Assembly: GCA_023426265.1 (NCBI GenBank)
Contig: JAFABA010000106.1
Span: forward strand, 1-7,838
DNA length: 7,838 nt
Reading direction: 5' to 3'
Source of the DNA: Bacillota bacterium
Lineage (GTDB): Bacteria; Bacillota; Clostridia; Christensenellales; CAG-138
Positions 1 to 4,874 of the stretch are shown one piece after another. Under the pieces are notes generated by a model that did no database searches, was not told where the DNA came from, and saw nothing but the letters and a program-made list of their open reading frames with translations. The first letter of the stretch is position 1. The number at the start of each line of letters is the position of its first letter. The position numbers and the translations under genes were made by a program.

Positions 1-188
1 GAGTTGGTCACGGCGTTGTGGGCAAGCTTGCCGGAAACCGCCGCGCTTAGTTCCCCGTCTTCAGAAATCAGCTTGTAGAGCTCGCGGTGCTGTTCCAATA
101 CCCTCGCTGGAAACAGCCCTTCATACAGCGTTACTTCCTGTTCAAAGCGAGGGGTAAAGCCATATTTCTTTAAATTTTCAAAGTTCAT
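1..188 (-). CDS. rsgA: RsgA, ribosome small-subunit-dependent GTPase A (partial, N-terminus only)
   Basis: The window contains the first 62 codons of a minus-strand gene that continues past position 1. The peptide begins MNFENLKKYGFTPRF and includes DGELSAAVSGKLAHNAVTN at about residues 44-62. This matches the N-terminal OB-fold of Firmicute RsgA (YjeQ/YloQ), where a 'GEL.A.VSGKL' stretch leads into the DFPAVGDWV region. Family knowledge: RsgA is a circularly permuted GTPase that binds the 30S subunit late in assembly and is inhibited by (p)ppGpp. The GTPase motifs lie outside the window, so they cannot be checked. The ATG at 186-188 is supported by a GGAGG at 194-198, 5 nt upstream. That site can be masked by RNA pairing (see the leader entry). 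Identification is fairly confident despite the short segment. Confidence 0.8.
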   Translation of the reverse strand, partial: MNFENLKKYGFTPRFEQEVTLYEGLFPARVLEQHRELYKLISEDGELSAAVSGKLAHNAVTN

Positions 189-193
189 GTTTT

Positions 194-266
194 CCTCCAA
201 AAATAGTTTGGATCTCGCTTTTTGGAGGGCAAAAAGAGGATTATGAAATTCTTTTTCCCTCCCAAA
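194..266 (-). promoter_or_regulatory. Candidate translational switch in the rsgA leader (three alternative pairing segments)
   Basis: Read as minus-strand RNA, three segments precede rsgA. S1 (266-250) is UUUGGGAGGGAAAAAGA. S2 (237-219) is UCUUUUUGCCCUCCAAAAA. S3 (203-194) is UUUUUGGAGG and contains the rsgA ribosome binding site. S1 pairs with S2 over 16 bp with two single-base bulges (at 261 and 230) and a 12-nt loop. S2 positions 228-219 also pair perfectly with S3 over 10 bp, with a 15-nt loop. The two structures share S2 and cannot coexist. S2:S3 would bury the GGAGG; S1:S2 would expose it. Neither hairpin is followed by a U-run, so control of translation is more likely than termination. 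The complementarity is seen directly; the switching role is inferred. Confidence 0.45.
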
Positions 267-300
267 TCGGGACAATATCCGCAATCCTTTTCTGCAGCAT
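241..300 (-). CDS. Possible 19-residue leader peptide upstream of rsgA
   Basis: A short open frame encodes MLQKRIADIVPIWEGKRIS and ends in TAA at 241-243. Its ATG at 298-300 is preceded by GAGAGGAG (316-309) with an 8-nt gap, a good ribosome binding site. A second ATG two codons earlier (304-306) is in frame but lies too close to the GGAG. The last seven sense codons lie in the S1 arm of the leader structure and the stop codon lies in the S1:S2 loop, so a ribosome finishing this peptide would open S1:S2. The peptide has no recognisable homology. The frame could be chance; its support is the ribosome binding site and its position relative to the hairpins. Confidence 0.3.
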   Translation of the reverse strand: MLQKRIADIVPIWEGKRIS

Positions 301-375
301 AATCATCGCTCCTCTCTGTATGGGGCATGAACTCCCCAAAGTAGTGCGGGTTGCGTTTTCAAAATAACCCAATTC

Positions 376-381
376 ATCATA
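376..381 (-). promoter_or_regulatory. Candidate -10 element for rsgA transcription
   Basis: On the minus strand a TATGAT hexamer lies here, with only a weak TTCCAT 17 bp upstream as a -35. It is the best -10-like sequence between the divergent tetR promoter and rsgA. If used, transcription would begin near 369 and give a leader of about 180 nt. That leader would hold two small hairpins (GGGTT/AACCC arms at 366-370 and 348-352; TGGGG/CCCCA arms at 334-338 and 321-325), then the 19-codon frame, then the S1-S3 segments. The 189-505 gap between the divergent genes holds nothing else I can support. Confidence 0.3.
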
Positions 382-441
382 TCCCATCGTGGCATGAAAT
401 GGAAGACGTACTCTGCGAAACTCTGGAAATTAGCGTGAGTA

Positions 442-470
442 TTGACAGATAGGGGAGAGTATCATAAAAT
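442..470 (+). promoter_or_regulatory. Sigma-A-type promoter of the tetR gene
   Basis: A perfect -35 TTGACA (442-447) is followed after exactly 17 bp by a -10 TAAAAT (465-470). The predicted transcription start is near 477. Because the -10 hexamer ends at 470, a possible TTG start codon at 470-472 would be upstream of the transcript. This decides in favour of the ATG at 506. Confidence 0.75.
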
Positions 471-490
471 TGTACCAGGCGGTCAGTACA
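471..490 (+). promoter_or_regulatory. Inverted repeat at the tetR transcription start, probable operator
   Basis: TGTAC (471-475) and GTACA (486-490) form an inverted repeat with a 10-bp spacer. It sits directly after the -10 hexamer and covers the predicted transcription start of tetR. TetR-family repressors commonly bind symmetric sites of this overall size over their own promoter, so this is the natural candidate for autoregulation. The arms are only 5 bp, so the assignment rests mainly on position. Confidence 0.4.
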
Positions 491-505
491 GAAAGAGGGG
501 CAAAT

Positions 506-1111
506 ATGTCGGGCAAGCGTCAGGAGATCATTGAAAAAACGGCGGCGCTCATGAAATCGCGCGGGTATGAAAACACGAAAATCAACGACATTATGGAAGC
601 CTGCCAAATCGGAAAGGGCCAGTTTTACTATTATTTTCCCAGCAAGCACGAGCTTGGCCTGGCGGTTGTGGACCACTTATTTGTATCCTTCCATGAAAAC
701 ATGCTTCAAAAAATCCTCAGTTCCCAAAAACAACCCGAGGAACGGCTGAAAGAAATGCTGGAATGGATCGTTGCGCGCCATGCGGCGAAGGAAGTCAAAT
801 GCGGCTGCGTATTTGGCAACCTTGCGCTCGAAATGAGCGAGCATGATCCGGGCTTTCGGGAGTCGCTCAACCGCGTATTTGCCATATGGGCAAATAAAAT
901 AGAGCTGGCGCTTCTGGAAATGCTGCCGGATACCGATTCTTCCGAGATTGCGTCGCTTGCGCAGGCGATCGTTGCTATGATCGAGGGCGGCATACTGCTG
1001 ATGAAGAACAATCAGGATATCGGCGCTTTACAGGACATGTCGGGCTGGATCAAATACTTGATTCGGTCGTTTGAGATACATGGCGCGCGGGACGCTTTTG
1101 CGAAGGCTTAA
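506..1111 (+). CDS. TetR/AcrR-family transcriptional regulator
   Basis: This 201-residue protein has the normal TetR length and layout. The N-terminal helix-turn-helix spans about residues 5-52, with 'INDIMEACQIGKGQFYYYFPSKHEL' features at 27-50: the turn glycine, the YYYF recognition helix and the following K/E helix. The C-terminal ligand domain begins around residue 80 and carries GCVFGNLALEMSEHDPGFRE (100-119), a pattern found in the YxaF/LmrA-like group of TetR regulators. Cys99 and Cys101 lie at the domain entrance. The ATG at 506 has AGAGGGG 5 nt upstream. An in-frame TTG at 470 is excluded because it overlaps the promoter -10 box. The gene is 46 bp from the downstream FMN enzyme with no terminator between them, so it probably controls that enzyme and itself. 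The ligand is unknown. Confidence 0.9.
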   Translation: MSGKRQEIIEKTAALMKSRGYENTKINDIMEACQIGKGQFYYYFPSKHELGLAVVDHLFVSFHENMLQKILSSQKQPEERLKEMLEWIVARHAAKEVKCGCVFGNLALEMSEHDPGFRESLNRVFAIWANKIELALLEMLPDTDSSEIASLAQAIVAMIEGGILLMKNNQDIGALQDMSGWIKYLIRSFEIHGARDAFAKA

Positions 1112-1157
1112 TGTTTGTGCATTGCCGATAGATTACATGTTTGGGAGGAACGCTTGA

Positions 1158-2105
1158 ATGGTTGAGAATTATTTGCGGGACGGAGAGAAAAAGCTGCAGG
1201 AAAAGGGAGTAGCCAGTAAGAACACGGCGGTACCGGGCAATTCCGTAAGAATCACGCGCGACTATATCGACTCGCTTCTCATCGAAATCCGTGCGATCGA
1301 TTCCGTCGTTGCTTCCACAGAGATGGAACTGTTCGGGGAGACATTCCGCACGCCCGTCATGGTGGCCGCCATATCGGGTCTTGATAACATCTGCCCGAAC
1401 GGCATGGTGGAGGTGGCAAAAGGAGCGGCGGCGGCGGGCGCCGTCATGTGGGCGGGCATCGGCGGCGAAGAAGAGCTTCGCGGCATGATCGATACGGGAG
1501 CGAAGACAATCAAAATCATAAAGCCTTACGCCGATACGGACCTGATATTTCAAAAAATCGAACAGGCAGAAAAATACGGCGCGTTCGCGATCGGGATGGA
1601 TACGGATTTTGTATTCGGCAGCAGGCGGAACAAGGGGGTTGCGCAATCCTTTCCCGTGAGCCCCAAGACACAGGAAGAACTCAAAAGCTATATCAAGGCG
1701 ACGAAGCTGCCGTTTATCCTAAAAGGCGTGCTCAGCGAGCAGGACGCGCAGAAAGCGTTGGATATAGGTGCGGCGGGAATCGTCGTTTCTCATCACGGCG
1801 GTTCGGTGCTCAACTACGCGGTGCCGCCGCTTATGATATTGCCGCGCATCGCAAAGCTGATTGACGGAAGAATTCCCATATTTGTGGATTGCGGCATCGG
1901 CAGTGGATCCGATGCGTTCAAAGCCCTGGCGCTGGGGGCAAAAGCCGTTTCCGCCGGAAGGGCAGTCATGGCAGGGCTTGCATCGGACGGCGCGGAAGGC
2001 GTCCGCAAGGTACTGGAGGGCATCACAGAGGAGCTCCAGAGCGTGATGAATATCACGGGTTCGGCCGACTGCGGCCATATCGATTCTGATGTTCTGTGGC
2101 GCTAA
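1158..2105 (+). CDS. Divergent FMN-dependent alpha-hydroxy-acid dehydrogenase-like protein
   Basis: This 315-residue TIM-barrel flavoprotein resembles the LldD/glycolate oxidase/flavocytochrome b2 family. Visible family landmarks are PVMVAAISGL (66-75), the IIKPYAD strand (120-126, replacing QLY), MDTDFVFGSRR (147-157), the barrel lysine ILKGV (187-191, Lys189), SHHGG (211-215) with the expected catalytic base His213, and KALALGAKAVSAGR (255-268) near the FMN phosphate. Two usual arginines are missing. The substrate-carboxylate Arg of the family's SNHGGR motif is Ser216, and DGGxRxG is DCGIGSG (244-250), lacking the Arg next to the flavin. The enzyme is also shorter than the usual 350-400 residues. 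It probably binds FMN, but its substrate may not be a 2-hydroxy acid. GGGAGG at 1143-1148 lies 9 nt before the ATG. It lies downstream of, and probably in one operon with, the TetR regulator. Confidence 0.8.
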   Translation: MVENYLRDGEKKLQEKGVASKNTAVPGNSVRITRDYIDSLLIEIRAIDSVVASTEMELFGETFRTPVMVAAISGLDNICPNGMVEVAKGAAAAGAVMWAGIGGEEELRGMIDTGAKTIKIIKPYADTDLIFQKIEQAEKYGAFAIGMDTDFVFGSRRNKGVAQSFPVSPKTQEELKSYIKATKLPFILKGVLSEQDAQKALDIGAAGIVVSHHGGSVLNYAVPPLMILPRIAKLIDGRIPIFVDCGIGSGSDAFKALALGAKAVSAGRAVMAGLASDGAEGVRKVLEGITEELQSVMNITGSADCGHIDSDVLWR

Positions 2106-2131
2106 GGGCTTTAAATCTTATTCAGCATAAC

Positions 2132-2169
2132 AAGAAGCTCCTGTCGTACTTGAACGACAGGAGCTTCTT
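2132..2169. terminator. Strong bidirectional hairpin between convergent operons
   Basis: AAGAAGCTCCTGTCGT (2132-2147) and its exact complement (2154-2169) form a 16-bp perfect stem with a 6-nt loop. It lies 26 bp after the FMN enzyme stop and 26 bp after the convergent aldo/keto reductase stop. Neither side has a true U-run, although both arms end in CTTCTT. Its central position makes a two-way transcription stop or mRNA 3'-end stabiliser the likely role. Confidence 0.7.
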
Positions 2170-2195
2170 CCCCCGATATCCCCGATTTAGATGGG

Positions 2196-3116
2196 TTAGG
2201 GCAGGATATTGCCCGCGGCAAGGTAAATCTGGTACCATTCCTCGCGGGTCAGCCTGATATCCGCCGCCTTTACGCAATCTAAGAGTCTGTCGATATTCAT
2301 GGTGCCCGTCACCGGCTGCATATTCGCGGGGTGACGCAGCAACCACGCCATGGCGATGGTGGTGTTGCTGACTTCATACGATGCTGCGATCTCGTCGATC
2401 TTCGCATTGAGCGCCGGGAATTTATCGCTTCCCAGGAACACTCCGTTAAAAAAGCCATATTGGAAGGGCGACCATGGCTGTATGGTAATGGAGTTCAGCC
2501 TGCAGAAATCCAGCACGCTGCCGTCGCGGTTCACCGCGGCATCGTCTGCCATGTTGACATGATGTCCCTGCGAGATCATGTTGGCGTTCGTGATGCTCAA
2601 CTGAAGCTGGTCGGCGACGATGGGCTGCTTCAGGGACTTTTGCAGGAGCTGCATTTGCATGGGGTTCTGGTTGGAAACGCCGAAGTTCCGGACTTTGCCG
2701 CTTGTTTGCAGCGCTTCGAACGCTTCGGCCACTTCCTCAGGTTCCACAAGCGCATCGGGACGGTGCAGCAGCAATACGTCCAGATACTCCGTATTGAGGC
2801 GGCTGAGGATTCCGTCCACCGATTGAAGAATATGCTCCTTGGAAAAATCGAACATGCGGCCGCGGACGATGCCGCATTTGGATTGCAGTATCATTTTTTC
2901 GCGCACGGCGGGGTTCATATGAATCGCCTTGGCGAACAGCTCTTCGCACACACCGTTTCCGTACACGTCCGCGTGGTCAAAAAAATTCGCGCCGTTTTCC
3001 ATGGCGGTACGGATAAAGCGTCCCGCTTCGTTCCGGTCCAGTTTATCGATGCGCATGCAGCCGACCGCGATGACCGGCACCGTCAGTTTCGATAGACCCA
3101 GCCTGATGGTTCTCAT
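2196..3116 (-). CDS. Aldo/keto reductase, YdhF-like
   Basis: This 306-residue NADPH-type aldo/keto reductase has the family catalytic tetrad in place: Asp47 and Tyr52 in FFDHADVYGNG (45-55), Lys80 in QSKCGI (78-83) and His118 in LLLHRPD (115-121). The KVRNFGVSN stretch (141-149) and the C-terminal WLLRHPANMQPVTGT block (258-272) fit the NADP-binding end of the barrel. The DHADVYG...CE...F pattern followed by SKCGI resembles E. coli YdhF. The chosen ATG (3114-3116) has AAGGAGAGG upstream; an in-frame upstream ATG would overlap the end of the preceding gene and lacks a site of this quality. The gene begins 23 bp after the alcohol dehydrogenase on the same strand, so the two are almost certainly one operon. 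A role in reducing toxic or metabolic carbonyl compounds is inferred. Confidence 0.88.
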   Translation of the reverse strand: MRTIRLGLSKLTVPVIAVGCMRIDKLDRNEAGRFIRTAMENGANFFDHADVYGNGVCEELFAKAIHMNPAVREKMILQSKCGIVRGRMFDFSKEHILQSVDGILSRLNTEYLDVLLLHRPDALVEPEEVAEAFEALQTSGKVRNFGVSNQNPMQMQLLQKSLKQPIVADQLQLSITNANMISQGHHVNMADDAAVNRDGSVLDFCRLNSITIQPWSPFQYGFFNGVFLGSDKFPALNAKIDEIAASYEVSNTTIAMAWLLRHPANMQPVTGTMNIDRLLDCVKAADIRLTREEWYQIYLAAGNILP

Positions 3117-3139
3117 ATGTTTTCCTCTCCTTTGATATG

Positions 3140-4318
3140 CTATTTTGCCAGATTGTAAATGGTGAGCACGTCCTGCCAATATAGTTTTTTGAGGCCGCCG
3201 ATGGGGCTTTCCTTGCCGAATGCCGCGCCGGTCGATTTCTTTGCCATCAGTTCAAGCTTGCTTTCGTCGATGCCCAGTTCCTCAAGCGTGGAGGGGAGGC
3301 CCATTTTTTTAAAGAATTCTCTGAGTCTTGCGATTCCCTCCTGCACGATGGCGTCGGGGTCGCGGTAGCTGCCGTTTACGCCCATGACGTTCACGGCGAA
3401 CTGCACAAACATGTTCACATTGTCCTTATATACATACTGCATCCAGGCGGGGGTCAGCACGGCAAGCCCCGCGCCGTGCGCTACGTCATATATGGCGCTC
3501 AGCTCGTGCTCCATGTTGTGGCAGGCCCAATCCTGCTCGCGGCCCATGCCCACAAGGCCGTTGTGGGCCACCGTGCCGCCAAAGCCCACTTCGCACCACG
3601 CTTCGTAATTCTTAGGGTCTTTGTTTACGATCAGCGCATTTTTCATGACGGCCCTGAGTACCGTTTCGCACAGGCCGTCGGTGAGATCGGTATGTGTGGT
3701 GTTGGTGAAATAGCGTTCAAACACATGGCTCATCATATCCGCCACGCCGTTTGCAACTTGGTTCTTGGGGAGCGTAAAAAACAGCTCGGGGTTGATGATG
3801 CTTAAAAGCGGCCTGAGGCGCGGGCTGCCGTAGCCATACTTCAGCTGCTTTTCCTCATTGGTGATAACGGTATCCCCGCTTGATTCGCTGCCCGCCGCAG
3901 GTATTGTAAGTATGATCGCAACGGGGAGCGCTTTTTCAATCGCGAGGCCCTGCTCATAGATATCCCATACGTCGCCCCCGTAGTATACGCCCATGGCAAT
4001 GGCCTTGGCCGAGTCGATCGCGCTGCCGCCGCCCACGGCGAGTATGAGGTCCACGTTTTCCTTCTTGCACAGCGCAATGCCTGTATGCACCAAAGAAAGG
4101 CGGGGGTTGGGCACTACGCCGCCAAGCTCCACGAATTCCAGCCCGTTTTCTTTCAGAGAGGCAACCACCGTATCATATAGGCCGCTTTTCTTGATGCTGC
4201 TTCCGCCGTAGTGCAGCAAAATCTTTTTGGCGTGCGGCTTGAGTAGAGCGCCGATCTCTTTTTGTGTATCCCTGCCGAAAAGGATGCGCGCAGGGGCATA
4301 AAAATCAAAATTGAGCAT
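3140..4318 (-). CDS. Group III metal-dependent alcohol dehydrogenase, YqhD/BdhA-like
   Basis: This 392-residue protein spans the full family length. The nucleotide-binding VGGGSAIDSAKA motif is at 95-106. The metal ligands are all present as Asp194 and His198 in GVADMMSHVFE, His267 in WACHNMEHE and His281 in DVAHGAG. These have the same spacing, and as far as I recall the same numbers, as E. coli YqhD. FGRDTQKEIG (14-23) and ELGGVVPNPRLSLV (64-77) also fit the YqhD/BdhA branch. Such enzymes reduce aldehydes, including butyraldehyde and short toxic aldehydes, with NAD(P)H. The start at 4316-4318 has GAGGG 7 nt upstream; an ATG 22 codons earlier would add an unrelated tail. The gene is the first of a two-gene operon with the aldo/keto reductase, driven from the MerR-type promoter at 4406-4436. 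Confidence 0.93.
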   Translation of the reverse strand: MLNFDFYAPARILFGRDTQKEIGALLKPHAKKILLHYGGSSIKKSGLYDTVVASLKENGLEFVELGGVVPNPRLSLVHTGIALCKKENVDLILAVGGGSAIDSAKAIAMGVYYGGDVWDIYEQGLAIEKALPVAIILTIPAAGSESSGDTVITNEEKQLKYGYGSPRLRPLLSIINPELFFTLPKNQVANGVADMMSHVFERYFTNTTHTDLTDGLCETVLRAVMKNALIVNKDPKNYEAWCEVGFGGTVAHNGLVGMGREQDWACHNMEHELSAIYDVAHGAGLAVLTPAWMQYVYKDNVNMFVQFAVNVMGVNGSYRDPDAIVQEGIARLREFFKKMGLPSTLEELGIDESKLELMAKKSTGAAFGKESPIGGLKKLYWQDVLTIYNLAK

Positions 4319-4372
4319 GAATGTTCCCTCACTTTCGCTTCTTAGAGTGCCCCGACATAGCAACAACTTGAT

Positions 4373-4401
4373 TTGACAAACCAACGGCTATGCGGTATTT
4401 T
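4373..4401 (+). promoter_or_regulatory. Candidate promoter of the MerR regulator gene
   Basis: A perfect -35 TTGACA (4373-4378) is followed after 17 bp by TATTTT (4396-4401). Transcription would start near 4408, inside the -10 box of the opposing promoter, and the 18-bp palindrome would lie just downstream of the start. A regulator bound to the palindrome would therefore tend to block its own gene. The -10 matches the consensus at only four of six bases, so confidence is moderate. Confidence 0.45.
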
Positions 4402-4405
4402 TTAT

Positions 4406-4436
4406 ATCATAAATCTTAACGTTAACGTTAAGTCAA
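4406..4436 (-). promoter_or_regulatory. MerR-type promoter of the alcohol dehydrogenase operon (19-bp spacer)
   Basis: On the minus strand, TTGACT (4436-4431) and TATGAT (4411-4406) are separated by exactly 19 bp. This over-long spacer is the hallmark of promoters activated by MerR-family proteins, which distort the DNA so that polymerase can engage both hexamers. The spacer is filled by the 18-bp palindrome at 4415-4432. Predicted transcription starts near 4399, leaving a leader of about 80 nt before the dehydrogenase start. Confidence 0.75.
4415..4432. promoter_or_regulatory. Perfect 18-bp palindromic operator for the MerR/AdhR-like regulator
   Basis: CTTAACGTTAACGTTAAG is identical to its reverse complement over all 18 bases. 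It lies between the -35 and -10 of the dehydrogenase promoter, where MerR-family dimers bind, and 34 bp before the regulator's own start codon. The CTTA...GTTAAC...TAAG form resembles what I recall of sites for the NmlR/AdhR branch. Binding by the adjacent regulator is inferred from position. Confidence 0.75.
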
Positions 4437-4465
4437 TAGGCGAATGAAAACTTTGGGAGGCGCAT

Positions 4466-4867
4466 ATGGGTTACACGGTCAAACAGGTATCCGAAAAAAC
4501 AAATCTGGCCGCACACGTTCTTCGGTACTATGAAAAGGAGGGCTTACTGCCCCAGGTTGGACGCAGCAAAAGCGGCATCCGCCATTATTCGGAGGATGAT
4601 CTGGAGTGGCTGGGGCTGATTTGCTGCTTAAAGAATACCGGCATGTCCATCAAGCAAATCAAAGAATTCGTGGACCTGAGCAAAGAAGGGGACGGCACGT
4701 TGAAGCGTCGCTGCGAGATGCTGCAGGAGCATAAAAAGAATGTGGAAGCGCAGATTCAGGACATGTATAAGCACCTGGACAAGGTTTCCCATAAAATTGC
4801 GCACTTCTCAGCGCGGTATGAAACATATATCGCGAACGGCGCAGGCAGTTCCGCCCGCTCTTTTTGA
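4466..4867 (+). CDS. MerR-family regulator, AdhR-like (aldehyde/electrophile response)
   Basis: This 133-residue protein has an N-terminal winged helix-turn-helix (YTVKQVSEKTNLAAHVLRYY at 3-22, then EKEGLLP and the wing GIRHYSEDDLEWL at 37-49), followed by a long coiled-coil helix at about 75-125 for dimerisation. LICCLKNTGMS (51-61) aligns with the region of Bacillus subtilis AdhR that holds its single sensing cysteine (Cys52 as I recall). The equivalent here is Cys54, with an additional Cys53. There is no metal-binding C-terminal loop. GGGAGG (4455-4460) lies 5 nt before the ATG. The gene is divergent from an alcohol dehydrogenase and aldo/keto reductase operon, the arrangement expected for a thiol-based sensor of aldehydes such as formaldehyde or methylglyoxal. 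It ends 7 bp before the convergent GGDEF gene. Confidence 0.88.
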   Translation: MGYTVKQVSEKTNLAAHVLRYYEKEGLLPQVGRSKSGIRHYSEDDLEWLGLICCLKNTGMSIKQIKEFVDLSKEGDGTLKRRCEMLQEHKKNVEAQIQDMYKHLDKVSHKIAHFSARYETYIANGAGSSARSF

Positions 4868-4874
4868 TGAGGCT

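Noticed and set aside
194..266. rsgA leader hairpins as an intrinsic transcription terminator
   Set aside because: Neither hairpin is followed by a U-run in the rsgA direction; the sequence after each is A- or purine-rich.
243..302. 19-codon plus-strand frame opposite the rsgA leader peptide
   Set aside because: It has only a closely spaced AGAGG before its ATG, no promoter or terminator on that strand, and it mirrors the opposite-strand frame.
470..505. N-terminal extension of the TetR protein from a TTG start
   Set aside because: The TTG overlaps the -10 hexamer of the only strong promoter, and the extra 12 residues are not part of the TetR fold.
2331..3095. 254-codon plus-strand open frame
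   Set aside because: It lies entirely opposite the aldo/keto reductase, whose catalytic residues are all intact. It is His/Val/Arg-rich with no recognisable domain and no good ribosome binding site.
3117..3179. Upstream in-frame start for the aldo/keto reductase
   Set aside because: It would overlap the end of the alcohol dehydrogenase and add residues absent from the family; the ATG at 3116 has a strong ribosome binding site.
4319..4384. Upstream in-frame start for the alcohol dehydrogenase
   Set aside because: The extra 22 residues are unlike the family N-terminus, and the ATG at 4318 has GAGGG at good spacing.
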